Shown here: one piece after another, positions 37,740 through 49,089 of the stretch
Position numbering within the stretch: position 1 is the stretch's first letter
Layout: the number at the start of each line of letters is the position of its first letter
NCBI GenBank assembly: GCA_037903475.1
Contig: JBAJFG010000194.1
Span: 167,848 to 231,847 of the forward strand
DNA length: 64,000 nucleotides
Reading direction: 5' to 3'
Source of the DNA: Ancylostoma caninum
Lineage: Eukaryota > Nematoda > Chromadorea > Rhabditida > Ancylostomatidae
Translations under genes and position numbers: made by a program
The notes under the pieces: generated by a model
The model's input: the letters and a program-made list of their open reading frames with translations, nothing else
Database searches by the model: none
What the model was told of the DNA's origin: nothing

Positions 37740-38821
37740 GGCGCGGTTCGCGAATCAATGTATCACCGCTGAACCTTTCAGTGGTTTAACCACTATCCAC
37801 TACTGCCTTTTGTTTCATTCAAAACACTATTTCCAGGATTCCGTGTACTGGTTGGGCAACGAGTTTATGCGGTCTTTTCAACATGGCTTTTTGATTGGAT
37901 TTGGACTCCGTTCGATGGCGCGTCAAAAATCATTTCTTAACACTTGCTTCACTCTTTACGAATATTATAACTAATCCTCCAAATGCACGCTTTACGAGGT
38001 TTTCTATCTCATGGAATACCTCCATTTCGAAAAGGACGAGCACCTCCGTCATTTCCTACTGTACAACTTCGGTCGTCGATCAAATACTGCTGAAGCGGCT
38101 AGAGACATCAACGAAGTCCATAGAGAGTGATTTTGGGAAAACATACAATTACTCACTACGAGTTGATCCTTCACAATCAGAATGCGAGACCCCTCTTATT
38201 AACTTTCGCCTGTTTGAGATGATGGGACCGAGGGCATTTCTACTCCCGTCTACTATACATGCAGTGCTGATGCACCCACAATCCACTTATTTTGTTCACT
38301 TTGAGCATTTTGTAGAGTTCGATTCGAGAGTTGAGGCAAAGCACCACAAACTAAGTCGAAAAATTGTAGTTAATCGATTGAAAACAGCACGAACTTATGG
38401 CCCAACCCGATACCTACTAAAAGGACTTACCAAGAAAGGATACTAGGGGGCATCTCCGATGTGTCAGGCACGTTTCTCTTTTTTTTTCTTACTTCCTCAT
38501 ATTTTTTGGTCTTATTTTATGAATTTGTTACATTTTTCCATAGTTTTTGTGAGTGTGTTTACGTGGATAGGCCGCAGTTTTTTTTTACGTTGATTTTATT
38601 TCAGGGCAATGTGCAGCCATTAATGAAAGCATGGTAAGTGTTGTTACTCTTTATATTTATCAATTTTCTACCATTTGGTCTACCCTCTGCGATCATGTGT
38701 AGTCAAATCGTTATTGTTTATTTGAACCACTTGATGCGTCCAGGGAAAGCTCACGGTAATTTGAATGTTTTTGCAAGCATGTTTTTCTCCGTAGTTATGC
38801 AGCAACTACTCAGAAAATCTA
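37740..38821. other. Spacer between two elements, with a mariner remnant
   Basis: Apart from the short mariner-like block at 38011-38130, the plus-strand frame up to 38446 has no recognisable transposase motifs. No terminal repeats were identified for the mariner remnant. Confidence 0.35.
38011..38130 (+). pseudogene. Mariner-type transposase N-terminal remnant
   Basis: Forty codons from an ATG read RHFLLYNFGRRSNTAEAARD near residues 13-32, followed by INEV. This matches the first helix-turn-helix of mariner transposases, where LLYEF, AAE and RNINEVYG-type words are usual. The frame ends at a TGA right where the conserved GEG-type turn should follow, and the DDD catalytic core is not found downstream. 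It is a dead fragment. The call is based on motif memory only. Confidence 0.45.
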
Positions 38822-39639
38822 GGAACCGTGTTTTGCATGGTGTTCGGCATCGGATTAGAAGATGCGAATCCCATGATTAAGACATGCACACCCATGCAGA
38901 ACCTATGCAGATCCCACACAAAACCTGGTTTAAACCATGTTTGCCTGGGATATGCATGGGTTCTGCTTGAGTGGACGTGGGTTTTGCAAGAGTTTTGGGC
39001 TGTTATGATCAATTCTCATCCTGGAATGACCCCACTCCTCTGTCCATGGGGAGGTGCGGTGGACAGTGCCCACCTACGTCATGAACAAAAATATTACCCT
39101 GGCACGAGCAATATCGGCGCGCACCTTGCACCTTTATCAGTTTGTGCATCTAGCACTTCTCCTTTACTCCTTTTGATGGAGCCAACTTCTGCTGAGTGTC
39201 CGACTGAAGTGCATCGTACATTACGCTGGTGAATGTTCCCTATGTTAACATGCAATATTTTTATATTTCAGAGAAACCTGCAAATTTTTGGTAAAATTAC
39301 GGAAGTCGCAATGAGTGAATTTTTCTCAGACATGAACCACTGTTTAATGTAAAGAAACAATGAAAATAATGAATGAAAAATTTAAATGACCGGTTTTTTT
39401 GGATATCGATGCAAAACCCATGCATACCTATGCAAATCCCGGTTTAATCCCGTGCAAAACACGGTTTTCTTAATCAATCGTTCTCAGCAATGCTGAAATC
39501 CATACAAAACCCATGCATACCCATGCAGAACCCATGCACCTCCGAATCCGATGCAAATCCCATGCAGAACCCACGAAAAACCCACGGTGTTCTGAAACTC
39601 TTGCAAAATCCATGCATACCAATGCAAAACACGGTTCTT
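38822..39639. mobile_element. Foldback element with internal CCATGCA tandem repeats
   Basis: The left end reads gaaccgtgttttgcatgg, and the right end is its inverse (ccaatgcaaaacacggttc). The left 170 bases and the right 250 bases are built from variants of a word close to aaacccatgcatacccatg, in opposite orientation. The middle (39010-39400) is ordinary sequence. This fits a foldback transposon with tandem-repeat arms. A plus-strand frame at 38828-39232 runs through it and is probably meaningless. Confidence 0.65.
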
Positions 39640-40221
39640 ATTAGGTTGTAACATAAGTTTCCGCTGTTTTGGAATTTTCGACAGAAAAGTTTTATAAAAA
39701 TCAGATAACAGCAGATATCAAACGAAGCATGGACAATAAGAGTCGATGGCCTTTTGTCGTCTTTTCAACAGGAGCTTGGCTCCGTTGCTCTAAAAATCTG
39801 TGGACTACAAAGCAAAGAACTGAGCCCGCCAGTGCTGGAGGTCACTAATTTTGGCAAATCGGTTCTCGCATAGTAGACAAGCTTGTGATCTGATAACCGG
39901 CGCCTGGTCAGAGCTGAACCTATGCTACATAATGCGCAATTGAAAGTTCCTCTGCGAGCTCTTCTTTTTCTGGAGTGTTCGACCAACAAAATTAAGGCGC
40001 CTTCCGCGGTGTGGAAAAATGGTGTGGTTAAAACCATTTGAGCAAGCCATAATTATCAGTGATCTCTTCATTGATCCATTACTAATAAACAGTGTACATG
40101 CGGAATAAAGAACAAATAGTACAATCTATTTGATCTGGATTGAATGCAGCTAGCTGATGAAAGCCGAGGTGAATATAACGATGGAAGATTTACACTCCAT
40201 AATTCTAATATGTGAAACATG
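39640..40221. other. Spacer downstream of the Harbinger remnant
   Basis: A 90-codon minus-strand frame (40037-39765) ends in this interval. It may be part of the Harbinger element or of its flank. No domain is recognised. Confidence 0.3.
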
Positions 40222-41521
40222 TCTCTATAATAAATCTTCTAAATCCAACACACTATGGCTGTCAGCCCCATCTGCTATCTCATGTCCCGCATCAGAGTAT
40301 TGTTGAGGGACCGCCTCTTCTTCCGCGAACGGGCGCTCTCTCGTGTCAATGCAGGGGTTCCGGAAATAGCATGCAGCCACAATTACTTTGGCCATCCTGG
40401 CGGGAATGTGACTGCAACGAGATATTATATAAATACGATACATCTGCAACCAGTGTATTTGCTTCAAAAGCGCAGTCACCGTACTTCTGTGGGTAAGCTC
40501 TGGAACTGACGTTTTAACGAGCAGAACGACCACTCTATAGTATAGTGGCCTCGGCACAAAGCTCTGGTAAATCTAGCCTTTAAAGTGAGTGATACCATGC
40601 TGGTGTCTACTAGCTTAGGCCTTAAATAAACGTGGTAGGGTCCTGTTCTCCGAGAGTATAGGTTCGAGCGAGAACTCTTTCAGGCCGTAGGGACTATCGG
40701 CAAGAAATACACCGGTTTTCTCGCCGCTGCATAGCTCCCCATATAGCTGGGTCGACCGAAACACCTTAATAATTACTGTATCATCATGGAAATACATGGC
40801 TTGTAAGAAACTCCCACGCGCGTGTGCTCTGCCGGGAATTTCACGCTCACTCATATAAAATGTTGATCTAAGTCAGCAATGGCACCTATATCTATTGAGT
40901 GATGACCTTCTGGAAGAAAAAGAAATCAGTCAAAATGCTGATCTTGTGCTTCAAACAACTTATAACATCTGTAACATCTGTACACGTACCTATACTCTGA
41001 CACTGATGGTGTTATGATCTTAATGTTAGAGCCATCAAGCATCCGATCCTTGCTCGGGACCCCCAGTGTTCGACAAACCTGAAAAGTGATAGGATGTAGT
41101 GAGATACATAGAAATTGACTTCCTTTTTCTGGTGAAGCACCTCCTATTCTCATCACCTTGTTGCTGTTGTGTGGGCCATGTGTTGAACTCGTGGCGCCTC
41201 CTATACATCACTTCAGACGCCTATAATCCTACTGATACAATACTCCTTACTCTTGCTTCCGGACAGTCCAGCGTCAATCCAGTAACTCTCCGAACATTCC
41301 GAGTCTGACCTTTTCACGAAAAGAGTTACCGCAGCTTTGGTTACCTGCAAATTATCGCTGCCAACTGTTTTCAAGAAAACGGCCTGCTTCTGTGCGCTGG
41401 TGAGCAAGGCCGACCTCCTGATTGCGACGACAAGCCATCGTTCAGCAAAGAAATACGTAATAAAAGCTTCTTCGAGGCAGGCGGAACTACTCTCGAAAGT
41501 GGACATCATCCAGGATTTCAA
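40222..41521 (-). pseudogene. PIF/Harbinger-type transposase, decayed
   Basis: Segments in conserved order on the minus strand identify this DDE transposase. The N-terminal part is at 41521-41345 (SAQKQAVFLKTVGSDNLQ). At 41070-40975 the first catalytic Asp lies in MLDGSNIKIITPS. At 40905-40618 are GHHSID, FRSTQLYGEL and the second Asp in GVFLADSPYGLKEF. Near 40535 the Glu region reads TIEWSFCSLKRQFQSL. The C-terminus is at 40400-40222 (RMAKVIVAAC, acidic tail, stop). Family proteins use CIDG, LGDSAYP and ERTFG at these positions. Some breaks look like introns (GTGACT..TTGCAG between 40490 and 40410), but the join before GHHSID changes frame and a stop interrupts near 40618. The companion Myb-like ORF and terminal repeats were not found. 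A TTAA element abuts its 5' side at 41565. Confidence 0.7.
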
Positions 41522-41564
41522 GCGGATCCGCTGTCTCTGAGAACCAGTGGAACGGCAAGCCCAG

Positions 41565-42085
41565 TTAACACTTACGCGACCTTACGCTTTTGGCATGGTG
41601 TGTCACATGGGACACACGCGCTTTTGCACAAGTGGGACCCGTGCTCAACCGCCCGCGCACGTGGTCCCACGTGGTAGGAATTTACTTCGCCCCAATAATA
41701 ATATAATATAATAATAATAATACCCCAAATTTGCGCAAATCTGAACCCGGTATTTTTTTGTTTTGTGATCGTCAAAAGTGTTTCCAAGTGTTTGTCGTCC
41801 ATTCACTTGATACTGATTGTATATTCTTTTTTCATATGTATCATTCTCTCTGGTGTATTTTTCAACCACATATTAGAAAAAGTTTGAGTGAACGTCTGCT
41901 CTGCCGAGTGCATGTACAGAAAGCTTGGATATTTGTTAGCATAAAACTACGTAGAAGTTTGCTAATTATGGCTGCTTCACAGAAAAATAACTCTGAAAAG
42001 AGCGTGCTCATCCGGTTGAGCACGCGGTCCCACGCGTCGAACCAAGCGTGTCAACCGGTTAAGCACATAATCGCGAAGGTGTTAA
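41565..42085 (-). mobile_element. TTAA-flanked MITE, family 1, copy B
   Basis: It is bounded by TTAA at 41565-41568 and 42082-42085, with inverted termini cacttacgcga and caccttcgcga. The interior matches the reverse complement of copy A (28148-28645) through blocks such as gcgcttttgcacaagtggg and gagcgtgctcatccggttga. An AAT-type microsatellite at about 41696-41722 interrupts this copy where copy A has unique sequence. It sits about 45 bases upstream of the Harbinger pseudogene's first readable codon and may have truncated it. Confidence 0.75.
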
Positions 42086-43577
42086 AGCATCGATGCCTTC
42101 TGAATCTGCTTCTCTGCTCATGTTCAGCCATAACGTTCCAGGGTTCTTTCATTTAGAAGACGAAACCTAAGACATGCGGCCGAGATGGAAGATTTGGGGA
42201 AAGGAATGAAACTTACCACACTGGAGGAACTGAGACTTTAATTCTACTAGCTCGAGAAAATGGGCAAAATCTAAAGAATCATAACACAGTGGTCACTTCA
42301 TGTAAGCACTAAAAATCGCAAGCAAAAAGCGGACTATCACGGTAACGAACGTGCTGTGGGAACTACGGCGCAATACCACCAAAAGTTATTCATAAAAATT
42401 CGACAAAAATCACGACTAGCGGTAATGATAGCACACTATTACGAAAGCACACACACTGTAGCGGCACTCAAGCAGCAAGGCATTCAAATTCGAAGCTAAG
42501 CATTACATTCGCAAAAAACCCACACATTGAAGCATTCAAGCTGTCCGGGAAACGCGACTGTAATAAAAAGCTGACCACGCAAACCGCCATTTACGCAAAA
42601 AAAATGGAGCAAAGCGATGCAGCTCTCTAGGCAGCCCAATATTCTATGAAATGCCAGCGAAAGATTGTGGAATTCTCGAAAAGAAACGATCAATTACGAA
42701 ATACTCACAACCTTGGGCGAATCGTTCAAGCATGCGGCCAAAATGAGAACACAACTGAAATATAAATCTGATAACATAAACCAACTTTTGCGTCAGAAAG
42801 AAAGCAAGACAATGTGGATCCACGAACCGTTCAATACCTCAAGACACGATACGAGTAGAATTCTTGAAAAGAAAAAACCAGTGCAAGACAGTGGAATTCT
42901 TTAGAGGAAACTATTCTTCGAACAGAGAAAAAACTCACTGATTGGATAAACAGAGTCGACTTGTTGGGCGGGTCCTGCAGTGGAGGAAAAATTAGGCGCC
43001 TTCGAAGCCTACATTGCTGCGTCTTCCAATATCCTTGTTAAATATGTTAGTGGGTCGCATTACATTATCACGTAAATATCCATTGTGAACTTTACCTCTC
43101 ACTAGCAGAAACTTAAAGTTTACCCCCAACTTTACTCCATGCTCTGAGGCAAACATTTTGGTGAACGCTTAGAAAAGGATAAACATTGGAGGTAAACGTG
43201 ATTATCACGACCAATTCGTGACTGCATGTGCACTAACATTTTTTTGCAGTTTCTGACGCTGATTTTAAATCTGTACCGCATATCTGCTGCTGGTTTTCCT
43301 GTGTGAAGTCGAAGCGATTCAACGGAAATGACATACTAACACCAGTTAGGATCCCGTAAACACTTTAACAACGCAGATGCAACAAAGCACATATGAAAAT
43401 GCGAGTTGTCGTAGAGTGCGGTTTTGGAAAGTGAACGAAGGTATTCATCATTCTAGAATCGCAGATTCGAGTGGTGGCAACAAGACGCGAAGGTGGTGAT
43501 CACATGTACATTTCTGTATTATCTCGTGATAGATGTGGGAATTGGAATAAAAACGAATTTGGAACCAAGTAGAGCTC
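42086..43577. other. Spacer between MITE and LINE
   Basis: No exon or domain is supported. The plus-strand frame 42665-42904 is Lys/Asn-rich and has no splice partner. Confidence 0.35.
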
Positions 43578-43610
43578 ATGTAGCTATCACCTTGATCACC
43601 TTGACTCCCG

Positions 43611-44096
43611 TTAATCTTCGGGTATACCGAGCGGGCGCCAGCAATCCTTCCATTTGTCCCTCTCGCGAGCCAGAGTTGTCCAGTGGATTCTGTCCGTTCG
43701 AGGGACACGGAGAGCATCGTATCTATCCTTGAAGGACTTCGTGAAGAAGTCTGACCATCGGGTCGGTGGTCTTCCTGTCGTGCGCTTAACGTCCCGTGGA
43801 GTCCAGTCGCTGACGGCTCTTGTCCAACGGTTGTCGTTAAAACGCATCACGTGTCCGGCCCACCTAATCTTACTCAACTTGGCGTAAGCGGCAGCGTCCC
43901 TGATCTTCGATTGTTGACGAAGGGTGGAGCTCCGTATTCCAGCCCTCACTTGCGTGAGGCGGGTTATTCCTAGCATCACCCTCTCGATGGAGCGTTCGAC
44001 GACGCTGACCGCATTCTCATCCTGCTTGCGCAACGCCCAGGTTTCTGAGGCGTAGGTCAAAGCAGGGAGAACGGTTGTGTTTGAAGAGGTGGGCAC
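43611..44096 (-). pseudogene. RTE C-terminal region after reverse transcriptase
   Basis: One open frame of 161 codons continues the polyprotein after a frameshift near 44085. It contains LTYASETWALRKQDE and SKIRWAGHVMRFNDNRW, both stereotyped in the C-terminal part of RTE-type polyproteins, and it ends with a TAA-type stop close to the 3' tail. The function of this region is not well defined in the family. Confidence 0.75.
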
Positions 44097-45657
44097 GGAG
44101 CCTGGTGTTCTTCGTCTTCTTCACTACGTCCTCGATGCTCTTGTAAGCTCCCCAAGCCGCTCGTTTCCTCCTGCCCAGCTCTGGAGCGAGGTCGTTCATC
44201 ATGTTGACTTCCCGACCTAGGTATACGTAGCTGGAGCATTCGGATATGGTCGTTCCGTTGAGCGAGAATGGGGCATCCGGGACCCATCCGTTCTTCATGA
44301 ACATCGTCTTCGTCAGATTCAGCTGGAGACCAATCTTTCCACACGCGTTCCCACATCTGTTCCGCTCGCTGATGGTTGGTGTTATAAGAACGATGTCGTC
44401 AGCGAAGCGAAGATGACTAAGTCGCCGGCCATCAACTTGCACTCCCATGCTATCCATTCCAGTTTCCGCATGACGTCTTCGAGAGTGGCGCTGAATAGTT
44501 TTGGCGACACGGTATCGCCTTGCCGAACCCCTCTCTTGACGTCGATGTGATGTCGTCGTAGAATGGAGAAATCCTGGTCGTGAAGTTGCTGTAGAGCTCA
44601 CGAAATACCTTGATGTATTGAGTAGGTATGCCCTGGTTGCCCAGGGCTTCCAACACCGCTTCCGTCTCAACAGAGTCGAAGGCTTTCTTCAAATCGATGA
44701 ACGTGAGACAGAGGGGCATCTTATACTCTCGCGATACTTCGATGAGTCTAGTGACGGTGTGTATGTGGTCGATCGTACTGAATCCTTTTCGAAACCCTGC
44801 TTGCTCGCACGGCTGTCCCTCGTCTAGTGTCTTTCGATCCTATTGAGGATCACTCGCGTGAAAAGCTTGTAGACGACGGACAGTAGGCAGATGGGGCGAT
44901 AATTGCCAATATCCTGCGGGTCTCCCTTCTTGTACAGCAACACGGTCCTGCTGGTCTTCCATTGGTTAGGTACCTTGCATTCCGACAGGTACCGCGTGAA
45001 AAGCCTAGCCAAGGTAGTAATGAGAATTGGCGGTAGGTTCTTCAGATGTTCCGGTCGAATCCTGTCGGGGCCCGGTGCTGTACGATTCTTCACCGACTTG
45101 ATGGCATGTCGGATTTCGGAAGGGAGAACCGATGGGACAACATACCCGTCCTCCTAAGATGACATTGAGGGAGGTGGACGTGGCTATCGAAGAGATCCGA
45201 GTAGAAGTCGTAGATGACCTTCTCCATTACCGTCTTGATGAAGAAATTGTTCCGTCTGGGCGCCGGAGGGCGGACATCTTGGTCTTGCGATTGGCGAAGT
45301 CTCGGCGGCGCAGCGAATGCTTTTCCCTGCCTCTGCGGCTTCGGCCAACACTGCTGCTCGTCTCTCCTTGAGGTCTTCTTTTATCGCTTCTCTGCACCGT
45401 TTTGCGAGCTCGGACGTTAGCTGGTAGTTGCCTGCGGCTCTCGCGGCTCCACGCTGGCGTATAGCTCGAGGGTCTCGTAAGACAGTCGTCTCTTGGTGAC
45501 TCTTGAACCCTCGGTGCTTTGCGCTGTCGCGGAGATGCTGAACAAGCCGATCGTACTCTTCGTCGATGTTGTCGACAACCGCATCTTCCCAAAAGCCGGC
45601 TAGCGAAGTGAAAAGATCCCAATTGATGACGGGTTTGGGATTCCTCCTCTTAAACTT
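44017..45657 (-). pseudogene. RTE reverse transcriptase domain, frameshifted
   Basis: A linker (45660-45184) leads to the reverse transcriptase. Recognisable motifs in order are APGPDRIRPEHLKNLP near 45085, RTVLLYKKGDPQDIGNYRPI near 44950, FIDLKKAFDSVE near 44700 (motif A with its catalytic Asp), TTRISPFYDDI near 44570, and LRFADDIVLI near 44400 (motif C, both Asp kept). Motif B is not readable in frame because of a shift near 44545. Additional shifts lie near 44824 (after RIERH) and 44470. The active-site residues survive, but the chain does not. Confidence 0.85.
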
Positions 45658-45659
45658 CA

Positions 45660-46420
45660 CGGCTTCCTCTCGTTTGCGCGAAAAGAAGAACTTAGCGCGA
45701 AGGACGCGATGGTCTGATCCGGTATAGAACTTCGGTACAACAGCGACGTCGATCAGGCAGATTCTTCGATTGACGATGATGTGGTCAATTTCGTTATGGT
45801 ACTCTCGACGGGGTGACTCTCACGTCCAGCGTAGGGAGGTTGGCTTCTGAAATTGTGAGTTATCATGGATGGCCTTCATGATGAACTCAGACAGCCTCTC
45901 TCCCTGTTCGTCCTACTGCAAGCCGTGGGTACCTATGTGAAGCTCCTCAGGAGTTCTCCTAGGACCAAATTTGGCGGTGAAGTCGCCTACGATGATCTTG
46001 TAGAATATGTGGTCTTCCCTGTAGAACTTCTGCAATAGAAGGTCTCAATCTCCTCTTCGTCGAAGCCGGATGTTGGAGCGTACGCGACGAAGATTGTCAA
46101 GGCCAGTATTGATCCACATCTTCTCAAACGCAAACGTCTGATTTGGGTTTTTAGCTGTTCGAACGAATCGATGTTCATGACCAAGTTCGTGTTGACGAGG
46201 ACACCGACTCCAAAACTCCTCTACTGTCGCAGGTTCAAGGAACAGTTCTTCTCCAGTGTCGAAGGTGGCGTTCAGTGGCCGGTGTCTCCTCGTCTCGGTC
46301 AGTCCGATGACGTCATACCTGATCTTCCTGACCTGCATCATCAAATCCTCGATGGAAGCCTACGATGCAAGCGTGCGTGCGTTGAAAGTATAGACCGTCA
46401 CCATAGTCCTTCTAGTTTTA
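45660..46420 (-). pseudogene. RTE endonuclease (AP-like) domain, frameshifted
   Basis: The start is readable as MVTVYTFNARTLAS near 46420-46380, matching the N-terminal strand with its Asn of AP-type endonucleases. IRYDVIGLTETRRH at about 46320-46275 contains the catalytic Glu motif (LTETR), followed in another frame by VAYAPTSG near 46085. Further on, near 45730-45810, DHIIVNRR and SDH-like words occur in a different frame. The frame changes at about 46365, 46225 and 46030. The domain cuts target DNA to prime reverse transcription in active relatives; here it is dead. Confidence 0.75.
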
Positions 46421-46992
46421 GGCAGCCTAGATAACCCCTCGGACCTCGTCCTCACAGGCGCTGCCGTACCAGTGACTCTTCCGAGATCAGGGGAACATTT
46501 TCTATCACTGCTGTGTCGAGCTTTATGAAATTTTAAGCCCACAGGAGGTAGCTTGCTGGGCTCTATTCCCCCGTGGAGGGCTGAAGTGTGATTTCACCGG
46601 GAAGTTAGCCGCGCTTCCCGGGAGTGGACGATGGAGCTTATTTGTTGGAGGCGACTCCGAACTGCCTCCCTTGTACCTCCAAGTCACTTGAATGCAGGGC
46701 TTTTGGTCGGATAGATGTGCAGGATACAATCTGCAGGCACGCAAGCACACCCACACACGCATGCATGAACATGCCCAGGCGCTGAGAGAAGGTATAGATC
46801 GTTCCGACACTGCAGAGACAGGGAGCCCATCCTCTGAATCCACCCGCGTCTCAGGGTAGACAAGATCGCGTTTGGTCCGCGATTAGCCCCCTATCCGCCA
46901 CCTGGGGACGAGCCACGTAGCCTCGCGACTAATCGGCTGGTATCGTTCGTATGAGTGAGATCCGTGACGTGTACCTGGATCACCCCCTAATA

Positions 46993-48063
46993 CCTACATT
47001 TTTCAGTTCGGCCATTGCAACCAACTTTTCAACTTTCCCTTTCGGGCTTCATCATTTTTCAGCTTTTCTTTCGAACTAATTTAAAAGTAATTTTCTGATT
47101 GTTTCTGATTGTAGGAAACAGCGTTGTAACAGTATTACTAATTACAAAATAACATCAGAGTATAAACTCCAGAACAGCAATGAAATTGATTTGTTCAATT
47201 AAAAGCTTTTTTACTCGTGTTCCCGTGAAGTCTCGCTCTTGGGAGAGATCGACTGCCAAAAGCATATCTCATGGAATAATCGATTCATTGATTTCATCAA
47301 TAATCTGTATACACAAAAGTGAAAGTATGTATGTAATGAGTAGAAACCGCGCATGGTGACCCCATCCTTACTAAATTTTGCACGTAGACTCTACAGGGGC
47401 CGGCGGAGGTCAGAGGTTTCTTTTTTGCCGAAAACTGTTTGTTGGTTTGTCGATTGCATTGACTCTTCGCTTTTCTACCCCATTTGCAGCTTCTCTACTG
47501 GGGTTCCTCAATACGCTCAACATGAATATGACAACCATTTGCACGAATTATAGATTAAATGAAAGGGAATAAATTAGCTGATTTTCCGCCCACAGTTCGA
47601 TGGAATTGGGTCGCTTGAGCCAAGCTAATATGCTGATCTTCACAATTATGGGCATTTCAATGAATTTATCAGCAATAGCAATTGGTCTCGGCAGTGTGAG
47701 GCAGCCGGGATAATAAAACACCCAAGCGAAGTCACATATGGAAGCTAATCACAACATAAAAACATCACAGATTGAAAAAAAAACAGTAATGTAAGGTCAG
47801 CAATGTCAACGTAACGAACGTGTAAGCAAGTCACAGCATAGCCCTTATCTTCCCCTCAAACTTAATGATGGATGATTAATAGCTCACACATACAATTGTA
47901 AAAAACGTGGGGTGAGTTGAAGTCAATTGTGAGGAAAAAACGGGTGCAAGCTGAGAGCTGCGTTGCGCAACAAGAAAACAAATAATAACATAACATAAGA
48001 AACAATTACATAACGGTCTTAAGGCTTACTGGAGAGTCAGCAGTAGTATGATGCAAAACCTTT
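46993..48063. other. Spacer upstream of the LINE, no gene
   Basis: Two overlapping plus-strand frames at 47353-47572 share sequence but have no splice borders or domain. Nothing else is supported. Confidence 0.35.
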
Positions 48064-48297
48064 AGATGTGATTGTGATTGTTGTTGCTGTTTTGGTTGCT
48101 GCTGGACCCCTTCCAGCGTCGTATTTGAATGTTGCAACTGAATTTTCTGGTCATTTCGGCCTGCTTCTCCAGCAACTTCTTATCCGAGAACGAGAGGTGC
48201 TTCCGTTTGCAACAGATGGGTTACCCGTCTTCCGTTTTTCACTATTCACTTCATCCTCGCTTTCAAACCGAAACACGAAACATACTATAGTAAAACA
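48064..48297 (-). CDS. Candidate Gln/Lys-rich exon(s), unknown product
   Basis: After an acceptor (actatag, exon from 48294), the minus strand reads FESEDEVNSEKRKTGNPS in one frame. From about 48200 another frame reads QLQHSNTTLEGVQQQPKQQQ and stays open beyond 48064. A GTAACC donor and a GATAAG acceptor 46 bases apart would join the two in phase. Both stretches have the charged and polar composition of real protein, but all three frames are partly open and no neighbour exon was identified. Treat as a hint. Confidence 0.22.
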
Positions 48298-49089
48298 GGA
48301 GCAAACAGCTTAGGAATTATCAAATAAATTTCTTGGAGCATGTTGCTCAGTTTGCCTCCACAGATGCTCAATGTCGACTAACGAAGGCACAACGGAGTCT
48401 GATCAAACATCGATCAATATCCTAGAGAAACTACATGGATTGACCATCTAGTAACTCACTATATCAGCTTCAGTTCGCAGATCAATGGACATAGGATCCT
48501 TCCCCAGAGAGGGGGACAATCATTACGTTTTCCTCTCCAAAATTAACCCATCTGTTTTGAGTGACCGCTTCCCACATCGATGCCTCTCCCGATCCCAGTG
48601 TAGTAGCTAGAACAGGCAGGATAATACAGATAATAATCTATCATTGCTATGAGATTTCCGCAAACTAATTTTGCTTTGATTCCTTTTATAACGTGTTCAT
48701 TACAAACGACTTCCCAAGACTCCAACATCTTTATATTTGAATGAATCGAAATCTCTATATTGCGTGATTTAGTAACAAGAAAATTGCTGTTTTCAGTATG
48801 AGACACAGATGGGATGAAGTCATAGTAATGAGGAGTAATAAGAGTATAGATCTGAAAATGTACTTTACACACTTTCCGTTTTTGGAGCTAAGAACTAGAC
48901 CGGTTGTGTGACTTCCTTGGTGCCCCCGGGTACTGGACCCTTTCATCAGTAGTACCCAAGGAAGTTTCAAAAGATGTAGTACATGAGGAGTAGTTGATGG
49001 AGTGGAAGTGAGGTTAGAGTATGAGGAACTAAAGAGTCGTGGATGTGGAGGTAGTCCAGCAGAGTAGAGTGATGTATAAAGACTACTCC
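48298..49089. other. Spacer or 3' end of the Penelope-like copy
   Basis: Two overlapping minus-strand frames (48970-48543) continue past the recognisable reverse transcriptase region. They may be the decayed C-terminal part of the element. No catalytic motif is visible. Confidence 0.35.

Larger units (their letters stand above)
43578..46992 (-). mobile_element. RTE-type non-LTR retrotransposon, near full length, decayed
   Basis: Read on the minus strand, the element runs from a GC-rich 5' leader (about 46992-46430) through an AP-like endonuclease, a reverse transcriptase and a C-terminal region to a 3' end at about 43580. The 3' end carries the short tandem word caaggtgatcaaggtgat; RTE elements characteristically end in simple repeats instead of poly(A). 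Domain order and size (3.4 kb) fit an RTE element of the type abundant in strongylid nematodes. At least six frameshifts and stops split the coding region, so this copy cannot make an active protein. No clear target-site duplication was found. Confidence 0.85.

Noticed and set aside
38828..39232. 134-codon plus-strand frame
   Set aside because: It translates the tandem-repeat arm of a foldback element.
28148..42085. CRISPR array or bacterial-type system
   Set aside because: Repeats here are dispersed inverted-repeat elements with TTAA borders. There is no regular repeat-spacer pattern and no prokaryotic gene in the window.
43654..45420. Plus-strand frames across the LINE
   Set aside because: They are antisense shadows of the RTE reverse transcriptase and endonuclease.
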